A stretch of 64,000 bases of DNA from Zizania palustris (taxonomy: Eukaryota; Streptophyta; Magnoliopsida; Poales; Poaceae). Shown in pieces: positions 34,475 through 44,606 of the stretch (its first letter is position 1; each line of letters opens with the position of its first letter). The stretch covers positions 8,686,342-8,750,341 of the forward strand of contig JAAALK010000289.1 of NCBI GenBank assembly GCA_019279435.1. The letters run 5' to 3'. The translations under genes were made by a program, and so were the position numbers. The notes beneath the pieces were generated by a model. It did no database searches. It was not told where the DNA came from and worked only from the letters and a program-made list of their open reading frames with translations.

Positions 34475-35770
34475 CTAGGTTAACACGACTCCAATCACGC
34501 TGTCTTCAGCGGCGATGTATAGCCAAAACGGAATCCCGGCCTTGGGTGCTCTCACCACGGGTGGTGATGACAAGCATTCCTTGATCTTCTCGAAAGCACT
34601 TTGCTGGCTTGCCCCCCAAGCGAACTTGGCTTCATTTTTTAGCCGGAGTATAGGGACAAAGGCATCAATCTTGCCGGACAAGTTGGATATAAAGCGACGC
34701 AAATAGTTCAAGTTGCCTAGCAACTTTTGCATATCCTTTTTGCATGCCGGCGCCGCAACGTTTCTAATCTTCTCAAGCCTCTTAGGATCAATCTCTATAC
34801 CTCTCTCATGAATCATGAAACCTAAGAACTTACCTGCCGACACGCCAAAAGCACACTTGAGTGGGTTCATTTTCAACCCATACTGCCGCATCCTATCGAA
34901 AGTAACCTTCAAATCGGCTAAATGGTTTCCCATAGCATCCGATTTGACCACGACGTCATCGATGTAGACTTCTAACATGACTCCTAACAAGTCATGAAAG
35001 ATCAAGTTCATGGCGCGCTGATACGTGGCGCCGACATTTTTCAACCCAAAAGTCATGATGACCCATTCGAATAAACCAACAAAACCAGGGCATCGAAAGG
35101 CAGTCTTATAGACGTCCTCTTCGGCCATAAAGATTTGATTATAACCGGCATTGCCATCAAGAAAACTTAGTACCTTATGTCCTGAAGCATCGTTGATTAG
35201 CATGTCGGCTATTGGCATTGGATACTCGTCTTTAGGTGTGGCTCTATTCAGATCCCTGAAATCAATGCATACTCGTATCTTGCCACTCCCTTTCTTCTCT
35301 ACAGGTACAATGTTAGCAACCCATTCCGCGTACCTGCATGGCCTAATAAATTCAGCCTTAAGTAGTCGTTGCACTTCTTCTTTAACCCAGTCATAGACGA
35401 CCGAATTAAAGCGACGGGGAGGCTGTTTATAAGTCCTAAACCCGGACTTGATGGGCAGCCAATGCTCTACAAGCTCGCGGCTTAGCCCTGGCATTTCTCT
35501 ATACTCCCATGCGAAACAATCGACATACGACTGAAGTAACTTTATTACTTCAGCCTTTTCATCGGGTTGTAAATGTTGGTTTACAAATGTCAGCCTTGGG
35601 ATGCTACCATCGCATATATAAACTTCCTCCAAGGGGTTGGCCGGCGCAAAACCTTGCCCTAACTTTTCTACTTCGCTAAAGTCCTCGATGGCCTCGGCAA
35701 TACCGTCCTGATTAGACTGATACTGCTCCACGCGAAACCTTAGCCATTCTAGATTATTTTTGCTAGACAT
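34475..35770 (-). pseudogene. Element D reverse transcriptase domain
   Basis: Open for 431 codons. RT motifs in order: VPVEKKGSGKIRVCIDFRDLN, PMPIADMLI, FLDGNAGYNQI, FRCPGFVGLFEWVIMTFGL, the catalytic YIDD at 34954-34965 (LEVYIDDVVVKS), and LNPLKCAFGV-like MNPLKCAFGVSAGKFLGFMI. Connection domain LRLKNEAKFAWG follows and a TAG ends the frame. Sequence type is Ty3/gypsy. Catalytic residues are kept, but the polyprotein is interrupted on both sides. Confidence 0.92.
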
Positions 35771-36365
35771 GACTACTAATACAAAAATAGCTGTGCTACT
35801 CCAGCCGGCTTTACAGACACTGGTACAAACCGTCCTTCGGATACACTAACAAAGTCATAATCCGAAAGATCTCTACCTGATAGACACTCTACTTTGTTAT
35901 GGACAGCGTCAACTGACACATCGGCCAAAGCTACTTGGGCCAAAGTATCCGCGGGGATGACCTCCACCTCATCACCGTCCCACTGTACCAAGCACTGGTG
36001 TAGGGTAGAGGGTATGCAACAGTTCACATGTATCCAGTCGCGTCCGAGTAATACACTATAGTTACCTTGCACATCGACGACGAAGAACGTTGTTGGCAAC
36101 GTCTTGTTGCCCACCGTCAACTCCATAGAGAGCACTCCCTTGGCCTCGGAGCTCTCACCGTTGAAGCCGTTGAGCATCAAGTTAGTCTTCTTCAGGTCAT
36201 CCTCATCCCTGCTAAGTTTCTTCAACAATGAATAAGGCATTAGGTTAACAGTGGCGCTGCCGTCGACGAGCATCCGGGAAATTGGCTTCCCATCGATGTG
36301 ACCCCTGACATAGAGAGGCATTAGATGGCGAGCTGAGTCCTCGGGCTTCTCGAAGATGGCGCTAC
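35771..36365 (-). pseudogene. Element D protease domain, interrupted by the CACTA element
   Basis: Reads IFEKPEDSARHLMPLYVRG, then RMLVDGSATVNLMPYSLLKK, a retropepsin-type site with VDGSA where plant Tat-like elements often have VDGGA, then VLLGRDWIHVNC. The CACTA element breaks it just upstream of SAIFEK. Joining with one TAC copy restores EDARLNLGPRSAIFEKPE. Confidence 0.85.
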
Positions 36366-36620
36366 CACTACTACAAACTGTCACTGTAGTGGCGTTGGGC
36401 AAAACCACTGTAGTGGCGGGCCATTAGATGCCCGCCACTAGAGTTGCTGGTGCTGACGGCAGCACCAGCGCCCGCCACTATTGTTGGTAAAGTAGTGGCG
36501 GTCGGTGCTGACGTCAGCCCGGACCGCCACTAATTTACCAATAGCAGTGGCGGGCGCTGGTGCTGCCCGCCGCTGCTAAGATGGCCGCCACTAAAGTAAT
36601 GATGACATCACTTGCGACCG
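36366..36620. repeat. CACTA left terminal inverted repeat and subterminal repeats
   Basis: CACTACTACAAACTGTCACT followed by GTAGTGGCG and many copies of AGTGGCGGGC/GCCCGCCACT in both orientations. In En/Spm such subterminal motifs bind the element-encoded TNPA protein. They pair into strong hairpins. Confidence 0.9.
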
Positions 36621-36635
36621 CCACTACTTTTCTAG

Positions 36636-36644
36636 CTATAAATG
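36636..36644 (+). promoter_or_regulatory. TATA box of the CACTA transposase gene
   Basis: GCTATAAATGCG directly after the subterminal repeats and about 580 bp upstream of the first TNP2 coding segment at 37217, leaving room for a leader and an intron. The same module (subterminal repeats then TATA) recurs at 39651, 41481 and 42529. Confidence 0.5.
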
Positions 36645-37216
36645 CGCAGCGTCTTCCTCCCCGAGCTCTACTGGAGTTCGCATTTAATTTTGTCCGTACA
36701 ATGGCGACAAAAATCTAGATAAAGAGGGGGGAGGCTTTGTTTTCGTTTCTTTTGAAGGATTTCATTCTAGGAGGTAAATCCATGCCGAATCTCACATTTA
36801 TTTTGTATTTAATCATGTATACAATGAGTTATTAGCGTTTTTCTAATTTAGGGTTTGTGAATAGAAATTTTCAAATAATCTTCCATTTACAGTGTTACCT
36901 TCTCCCAAATGAACAAATATGACCCTCCTCACAATTATTCATCACTTGTATATTGATTTACGTCATTTTAATCTCTTTTTTAATTTGATTTATGATTATA
37001 GATCTAGAGTTATGTTGTTTGGAGAGAGAGAGAAACCAATATAGTTAATTTATTTAATAATTTTTTCTGCTTAATAAGTAGTTTTAATTAAAGCATTGAG
37101 GATTTTTAATTAATGTTGTTATGAGCGATAATAAATCAATATATTTTCAATTTGTAAATTACTAAAATTAACAATAATGATTTTATTAATATTTTTTCAA
37201 ATAATATATGTTTTAG

Positions 37217-39440
37217 ATGGAGCACAGGTCCTGGATGTACTCGTCCAACGACGGAGATGTGGTGGCATATTTTAACAGAGTAACTGAATTTACTGAAGCT
37301 GCCGCACAATATGCTTCCCGTCAGAGTGAAGAGGCAATATATTGTCCTTCTAAAGTTTGTAAAAACGAAGCGATATATCCGTGTTCTGATCGTGAAACCA
37401 TACGATTTCACTTGTTGAAAAATGGTTTCATGAAGAACTATTATATATGGACGAAACACGGTGAGATGGGCCAAAATCCTCCTGAAGATTCTGATGTGCT
37501 GCAAGATGCTCATCAACATAGAAGAGGTTGTGATCATACATCCGACATAACACATGATGATGTTGATCAACATGATGATGATGACGCCTTTGATGTGGAG
37601 GAACTGATGCGAAATGTTGCGCCTGAGGTGTTGTTGCAGAGAACTACAACCAAAGGATACGATAACTTTGAAGCACTTGACAAAGCATCAAAAAAACTTC
37701 TTTACGAGGAACGCCACGGATGCGATAAGCAGTATACTGTGTTGTACACAATTCTTGAGCTTATGAAACTGAAGGCCAGCAATGGATGGTCTGACACCAG
37801 TTTTTCAGATCTTTTACAACTCCTAAAAAAGGTTTTGCCAAAACCCAATGGTTTACCATCTGATACGTACCAAGCAAAGAAGATGATTTGTCCGTTAACT
37901 TTGGGCGTTCAGAAGATTCATGCATGCCCGAACCACTGTATCCTATATAGAAAAGAGTATGGATTGTTAGAGAGATGTCCGCAGTGCAACGCGAGTCGAT
38001 ACAAACGTCCAAATGACTGTGTGGAGGACTACAATGACCACTAGAAGAAGAATAATAAGAGGTGCAGAAGAGGAATAAAAATGTTATTGAAGACCATCCT
38101 GGAAAAAAGATGGAGAGGAAAGTTCCAGCCTTAGTAATGTGGTACCTACCGGTGATTGATCGCTTGAAACGTATGTTCTCTAATCCTAGAGATGCTGAAC
38201 TATTAATCTGGCATTTCGCTGGGCGAAAGAAGGACGGAAAACTTCGGCACCCTGCGGATGCTAGGCAGTGGAAATCATTTGACCTGGCCCATCCAGATTT
38301 CTCGGACGATCCTAGAAATATCAGGATGGGACTTAGCACGGATGGAATGAATCCCTTCGGTGAGATGAGGAACCCACATAGTACGTGGCCAGTCTTTCTA
38401 TGCTTGTTCAACATTCCATCATGGTTGTGCCATAAAAGAAAATACCTTATGCTCACTACTCTAATTTCTGGTCCAAAACAACCTGGCAATGACATTGATA
38501 TCTTTCTAGAACCTTTGATGGAGGATATGAAACGTCTATGGGAACATGGTGTCTGTGTGTGGGATGAGCACAAGAAAGAGCACTTCAATCTAAGAGCCAT
38601 AATCTTTTGCACCATAGCTGACAACCCAGGACGCATGTCCCTAACAGGACAGGTTAAAGGAAAGACAGCATGTGTAGTGTGTGTGGACCAGACAGAATCT
38701 ATGCATCTTCCATCATTCGTTAAGACGATATATATGCGACACCGCAGATTTTTACCAAAAAACCACAAATATCGAAGAAATAGGAACCATTTCGACGGTA
38801 CAATCGAGCTTGGACAGCCTCCACGAAATCGAGATGGCAAATTTCTATTCGAAATGGTAAAGAATATCAAAGTTGTTTTCGGAAAGAAGAGGAAGAAATC
38901 TGAAAAAAATTTCAAAGGACGCTCCATTTAAAAAGCAGTCGATCTTCTTTAGATATTTGCCCTATTGGAAGGAGTTGGAGATTGGTCATGCTATCGATAC
39001 AATGCACGTTGAGAAGAATTTCTTCGAAAGCACTATCGGTATTTTGTTAGACATACCGGGCAAATCAAAATATGGACTCAAAGTACGAAGGGACCTTCAA
39101 ACTCTCGGAATTAGACCCGAGCTTCACCCACAGGAAAGGGCCAATGGAAAATTTTTCCTTCCGGCTGCTAGCTATAACCTCACAATTGACGAGAAAAGAT
39201 CAATTTGCAGGTGTCTACATGGAATTAGAGTTCCAACAGGATTCTCAACGAATATAAAGAATATTGTCTCCGTAGCAGATTTGAGGATGAGCGGCTACAA
39301 CACTCATGATTGTCATGTTATGCTTGGGCTATTCCTCGCCATCGCAGTAAGAGGAGTCAAACATTCATTTCTGAAGATGGTGATAACACGCATGTGTCAC
39401 TTCTTCAATGTCATATCGAACCTCAAACCGCCTGCGGACA
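37217..39440 (+). pseudogene. CACTA TNP2-type transposase, broken and truncated
   Basis: 37217-38044 encodes the N-terminal transposase-associated zinc-finger-like region (YCPSKVCKNEAIYPCSD, RFHLLKNGFM) and the start of TNP2 (NGWSDTSFSDLLQLLKKVLP, CPNHCILYRKEYGLLERCPQC). A TAG and a frameshift follow near 38042-38090. 38062-38931 continues TNP2 (LIWHFAGRKKDGKLRHPAD, LSTDGMNPFGEMRNPHSTWP, GQVKGKTACVVC). Another shift in an A-rich run near 38905 returns to the first frame (38930-39430: IGHAIDTMHVEKNFFES, HPQERANGKFFLPAASYNL). The protein stops being recognisable after MCHFFNVIS, where the C-terminal domain normally begins, and is replaced by tRNA-like repeat sequence. It would have cut at the termini; it is dead as written. 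Confidence 0.9.
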
Positions 39441-39540
39441 GCAAGGTTCGAACCTCGAACCGCATGGCACCAAAGCAACCCCCGCACCACTGCGCTACTA
39501 AGTGTTTCTCGACATGAGTGACAACGTATGCTAGATAACC
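39441..39540 (-). repeat. tRNA-like sequence 1 inside the CACTA element
   Basis: On the minus strand TAGCGCAGTGG (39498-39488) resembles a pol III A box and GGTTCGAACC (39454-39445) is a perfect B box. They are 33 bp apart, the spacing of a tRNA gene. No cloverleaf acceptor stem is evident, so a tRNA-derived SINE or tRNA relic is more likely than a functional tRNA. It caps the truncated transposase gene. Confidence 0.5.
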
Positions 39541-40054
39541 CCACCAGAGGCAGTAGTGGCGGTCAGGATGATGTCACCAGACCGCCACTGCTATCCGACA
39601 TAGTAGTGGTGGGCTGGATGACGTCATCATGCCCGCCACTACTAAGACACCTATATATACTTTCCACTCTCGCCGTCCGAAAACCTAGTTTCATTTTCTA
39701 AACCCTAAACTCCCGTGTCGCCCCACTCCTCCCGTCGCCGGCGTCGACGTCCCGGAGCACGTCGCCGCTGCCCTCCGCCCATCGCCGCCTTCCTCGGAGC
39801 CCGTCGGCGCCGCCCGTCGTCGCCGCCATCTAGTCGATCAGTAAATAATTATTAACCTATATCTTTGGTCTTATTTTAATCTACTGTAAAAAATTTCTGA
39901 GAAAAAAATTTCCACTATAACAATAATGTTTTTTAATGTACTATAAAAAATTTCTGAGAAAAAAATTTCCACTATAACAATAATGTTTTTTAATGTACTA
40001 TAATATTACTAGCTTAGGGTTTTTTAATGTTATATCAATGTGACAAAAAAAATG
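39541..40054. repeat. Internal subterminal-repeat cluster and promoter-like module 2
   Basis: 39541-39645 has AGTGGCGG-type motifs in both orientations, then CTATATATAC (39651), GCCGTCCGAAAACCTAGTTTC and a GC-rich leader. 39888-40010 has a 66-bp direct duplication containing AATTTCTGAGAAAAAAATTTC. Confidence 0.6.
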
Positions 40055-40557
40055 CAGATGGCTCCTCCTAAGATTGAACCAACAAACAGTCGATCCTCAG
40101 ACTCTACATCAAGTGGCGTGTGTGAGGTTTGCAAATGCGGTAAACATAAGGTACATGATGGTATAGTTTGCAGTTGTTTGGCGAAGAAAGTGATTCTCAT
40201 AATGGACTCCGACTCGGAGGACGACTCGCGATCGCCGCAACCAGATAGGGTAAGTGTTGGCAGACAGAAGAATGATGAGACAACCGGTGGTAGAGGGAAA
40301 CATGCCGAGGCTAGCGGTGGAAAAGGGAAGCATGTAGAGCAATGCGGCAACAAGAGGAGGAAGGAGGCAAGATCCTCTTTTTATGCAAATTTTATATTTT
40401 TATCATCCAATTCAATCATTGATAATAAGTTGTTCTCACTATCGCCGCCGCGTGTATTTTCTTGTTCAGGAACATGGAGAGCAGTTTAGACTGCCTGATG
40501 ATGCCGATTTGGTTGAGGATTGGCAAGTTGAGGCTTTTAATCTGTTTAACCAGAAAT
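40055..40557 (+). CDS. Hypothetical small CACTA-internal gene, possibly two exons
   Basis: Not a recognised family. From ATG 40055 or 40061 the frame reads MAPPKIEPTNSRSSDSTSSG then CEVCKCGKHKVHDGIVCSCL (six Cys) and an acidic Ser/Asp stretch (MDSDSEDDSRSPQ). A possible acceptor (TTGTTCAG, about 40470) opens a second coding piece EHGEQFRLPDDADLVEDWQ with a stop near 40557. The donor is unclear. It follows promoter-like module 2. It could be a captured host fragment or the start of a second CACTA gene. Confidence 0.3.
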
Positions 40558-41085
40558 AGGTTGGGTTTGTGCCGAGGAAGAAGAAGAAGCTCCAAACCAT
40601 ATCTTTCTTTTGGGTTTGACCAGTAGTGCGTTTCGATGTGTAAGCTGGTTTCCCTAGCCTGGACTTGTGTTTGTTTACTTGCTTTCAAATAAACATGATA
40701 TGTCAAGCGAGCCCCCGCACCACCGCGCTACAAAGTCTCGATCATATAGTAACAACATGTAATAAAAACACACTTAATGAAAATAAAAACAGTAAACTAA
40801 GGGAGAAAAATATCAATTTTTGCAATTAGAATATTGGTGTTGTATTTTTATTGTACAAAAAGTTTCAATTTCAAAGGAAGAATAAACTATAGATAAGTTA
40901 TGATGTATTTTTATTGTACATGTTTATTAATGAAATAATAAAAAGTAAAGTGAGGCAGAAAAATACCAAATTTTTAAATTTGATAAGTTATGATGTATTT
41001 TTATTGTTAAAAAATCAAGTTCAAACTATAATTTAAACATGAATAAAAAAGTCATGAAAATGTAAAAAAAATGTTTGGATGCTAG
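40558..41085. other. AT-rich non-coding DNA in the CACTA element
   Basis: No gene seen. A partial A-box-like match to the tRNA-like repeats lies at 40720-40730 (CCACCGCGCTA), without a B box. Confidence 0.4.
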
Positions 41086-41215
41086 CAGCAAGGTTCGAAC
41101 CTCAAACCGCCTGCCGGCAGCAAGGTTCGAACCTCGAACCGCATGGCACCAAAGCAACCCCCGCACCACTGCGCTACTAAGTGTTTCTCGACATGAGTGG
41201 CAACGTATACTAGAT
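41086..41215 (-). repeat. tRNA-like sequence 2 inside the CACTA element
   Basis: Near copy of 39441-39540 and its flank. The A box (41176-41166) and B box (41133-41124) are present with the same spacing, and a second B-box-like GGTTCGAACC lies 30 bp further (about 41092-41101). The shared segment continues into the AGTGGCGG cluster on the right, so copy 1 and copy 2 belong to one duplicated block of about 150 bp. Confidence 0.5.
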
Positions 41216-41880
41216 AACCCCACCAGTGGCGGATTAGTAGTGGCGGGCATGATGACGTCACCAGCCCGCCACTGCTATCCTTTTAGTAGTGGCGGGCATG
41301 CTGACGTCAGCGTATGCCCGCCACTACTATACTTTTTTCCACCCGCCCAGACTAAACCTTAGTAGTGGCGGTCGGTGACGTCAGCGGCCCGCCACTACTA
41401 TGTCTTTGACCGCCACTACTACGATCAATATCAGTGGCGGGCATGCTGACATCAGCGTGTGCCCGCCACTACTAATCCAACTATATAAAAGTTTTTGCTC
41501 CCGCCGTCCGAAAACCTAGTTTCATTTCTAACTCCCGTGCGCTGAACTCTGCCCATTGCCACCGCTCCCGGAGCCCACACCGCCCTCGGAGCCCGTCGTC
41601 GTCATCCCCGAAGGCTGTCGCCACCAAACTCCACACATCGCTCCCACAGCCCACGCCACCCTCGGGGCCCGTCGCCACCGAACTCCGCTCGTCGCTCCTG
41701 GGGCCGTCGCCGCCATCCCCGAAGCCCGTCGCCGTCGTCCCGGAGCACGCGCCGCCACCGTCCCTTGAGCCCGTCTCCACGCCGCCGTCCCGGATCCCGC
41801 ACTGCCGCCCTCCACACATCACCACCATCCGGAGCCCATGTCGCCGCCCTCCACTCGTCGCCACCGTGCTGAAAAAAGGT
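41216..41880. repeat. Internal subterminal-repeat cluster and promoter-like module 3
   Basis: 41220-41475 is dense with AGTGGCGGGC in both orientations, followed by CTATATAAAAG (41481), GCCGTCCGAAAACCTAGTTTC and a GC-rich leader to about 41870 that is open in several frames because of its composition. It is a diverged copy of module 2. No protein family recognised. Confidence 0.6.
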
Positions 41881-42795
41881 CAGCTAGTGCCCTTTTTAAC
41901 ATCAATTCACATATGTTAATTAGGTCATGGGTCTGCCTATGAATGCTTACGAGATATTTGATAATTTACCACTGAGAAGTGGCTTTATATTTTTGTCACA
42001 TGGATCTATATTTATTGATATAAATGAGTCTACATGTTAGTCTTAATAATGACATTGTAATTGAAGAAGACATCTTTAGAGTGGCAAATAATCAATTTTT
42101 TTGGATGGATGTATATATATACTTGTGCATGTGCCCTTGTTGCGCCCTGTCCTATTTCACTGCATACACATATACCCTATTGATAGCTGACTTCATCGAT
42201 CGAGTGTCTCATCGATCTTCCTATATGTTGTGAAAATCAAGGATATATCAAATCAAAGTTGATCAAACATGAAGCACATGTTAATTTTTGAAGATAGTGT
42301 TAATAACATTATTTTCCTAATAAAGTGTTAATTACATTATTATGAATTATGAGCACGCTTAGAGCTTATCCTCAAAATCAACTATAGATGCAGTGTTTGC
42401 ATTCAATTATGCAGTGTTGTATGGACAAAGGCTTCAAAGATAACTAAACTAACTAAACTAGTTATACTTGTGGTATATTTGAAGAGGGGAGAAGGGACGT
42501 CATCATGCCCACCACTGCTAATCCGCCTATATAAATATTTCGCTCCTACCGTGTGAAATCCTAAGCCCTAATCTTCTCCCGCCAATTATGAAGTTGAATA
42601 TGTATGGGATGGTTCACTTGAATGGGATGGTCCTAAATAAGATGGTACAAGTAGGGCATTTGGTTGTTTGTATCGGATGATACATGATTTTGTCGAGGCG
42701 CCTATTCACCCCCCTCTAGTTCTTGAGTGAAGTCTTCTATATCTAAGTTATGCCATGAGAAAGATTGCATACCACATTACCACTTTTTTAGAACA
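41881..42795. other. AT-rich CACTA interior with promoter-like module 4 and a copia LTR scrap
   Basis: CCTATATAAATATTTCGCTCC (about 42526-42546) follows a short CATGCCCACCACTGC. Around 42684-42718 TCGAGGCGCCTATTCACCCC then CCCTCTAG matches the terminal signature of the B/S copia LTR family. No gene seen. Confidence 0.45.
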
Positions 42796-44560
42796 ACTTT
42801 TAGAGGCCTATGATGCAAATAGTAATTGAGTTATCTCATGTATGTCATCAAGCCGTGCGACACATCCATTCCTGTCAACAACTTCTTCTTTCTCGTGTTG
42901 CTGACAGGGAATGGATGTGCTCACGGTTCCATGGCAGCCATGAACATATTTGAAAAACAACACAAAATATGTTGAGGCCTCAACAACACAAGAGAGAGAG
43001 AACAACACAATCTCCTAACTTGAGGATTAATATGGTAGCTTCAGAAGTAATAGCTCACTACTGTAGCCAAGAAGAGTGTTCATACATTTTCCACCTTTGA
43101 CACTGTGATCAGTTTACTACTGCTATTACTTCTGATGCTACAGTAGTAAACTGATCACAGTGTCAAAGGTGGGAAATGTATGAAAACTCTTCTTGGCTAC
43201 AGTAGTCAGCTATTACTTCCGAAGCCACTATATTAATTCTCAAGTTAGGAGATTTTGTTGTTCTCTCTCTTTAGTTTTTTTGATACCTCAGCATATTTTG
43301 TGTTGTTTTTCCCTCTAATGTTCCATGGCAACAAAATATGCTGAGGCCTCAACAACATTGTGTTCAGTTTACTATTGCTATTATTTCTAAGGCTACTATA
43401 TACTAATCCTCAAGTTCATGCATCCGGTTGAAGACCAATATTAGATTCTGCAATTCCTTTTAGAGGCCTATGATGCAAATTGTTATTGAGTTATCTCATG
43501 TATGTCATCAAGCCGTGTGAAACGTCCATTCCTATCAACAACTTCTTTCTCGTGTTGCTGACAGGGAATGGACGTGCTCACGGTTCCATGGCAGCCATGA
43601 ACATTTTGAAAAGCAACACAAAATATGCTGAGGCCTAAACAACACTGTGACCAGTTTACTGCCGCTATTATTTCTAAGGCTACTATATACTAATCCTCAA
43701 GTTCATGCATCTGGCTGAAGGCCAACATTAGATTCTGCAATTCCTTTTAAGGCCTATGATGCAAATTGTTATTTAGTTATCTCATGTATGTCATCAAGCC
43801 ATGGGACACATCCATTCCTGTCAACAATTTCTTCTTTCTCGTGTTGCTGACAGGGAATGGATGTGCTCATGGTTCCATGGCAGCCATGAACATTTTGAAA
43901 AGCTACACAAAATATGCTGAGGCCTAAACAACACTGTGATCAGTTTACTAGCGCTATTATTTCTAAGGCTACTATATACTAATCCTCAAGTTCATGCATC
44001 TGGGTGAAGGCCAACATTAGATTCTGCAATTCCTTTTAGAGGCCTATGATGCAAATTGTTATTTAGTTATCTCATGTATGTCATCAAGCCATGAGACACA
44101 TCCATTCCTGTCAACAATTTCTTCTTTCTCGTGTTGCTGACAGGGAATGGATGTGCTCATGGTTCCATGGCAGCCACGAACATTTTGAAAAGCTACACAA
44201 AATATGCTGAGGCCTAAACAACACTGTGATCAGTTTACTACTGCTATTATTTCTAAGGCTACTATATACTAATCGTCAAGTTCATCCGGCTGAAGGCCAA
44301 CATTAGATTCCACAATTCCTTTTAGGGGCCTATGATGCAAATTGTTATTGAGTTATCTCATGTATGTCATCAAACCATGTGACACATCCATTCCTGTCAA
44401 CAACTTCTTCTTTCTCGTGTTGCTGACAGGGAATGGATGTGAACATGGTTCCATGGCAGACATGAACATTTTGAAAAACAACACAAAATATGCTGAGGCC
44501 TCAACAACACTAGAGAGAGAGAACAACACAACATCCTAACTTTAGGATTAATATGACATC
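42796..44560. repeat. Tandem array of about 290-bp units in the CACTA element
   Basis: Units beginning near 42799, 43461, 43747, 44037 and 44323 share TAGAGGCCTATGATGCAAAT and AGTTATCTCATGTATGTCAT. Each unit has an internal hairpin: CCATTCCTGTCAACAAC and GTTGCTGACAGGGAATGG are inverted copies about 14 nt apart. The longer step between units 1 and 2 contains the large foldback. Confidence 0.85.
42952..43308. repeat. Long foldback: about 170-bp arms with an 18-nt loop
   Basis: Left arm 42952-43122 and right arm 43141-43308 are inverted copies with few mismatches (for example GTAGCCAAGAAGAGTGTTCAT against its inverse ending GTTTTCAT). The loop is CTATTACTTCTGATGCTA. The arms contain sequence of the surrounding tandem units and their flank. 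Confidence 0.9.
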
Positions 44561-44606
44561 AGACCTTTTTTGCATAACCAAAATTCTGATACATTAGCCT
44601 CTTAAT

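Noticed and set aside
39441..39540. Functional tRNA gene
   Set aside because: A and B boxes are present with correct spacing, but I cannot pair an acceptor stem or identify an anticodon arm. Kept as tRNA-like repeat only.
41481..41864. GC-rich frames on both strands in promoter-like module 3
   Set aside because: Composition-driven (CGCCGTC repeats), no recognisable domain and different from the module 2 counterpart.
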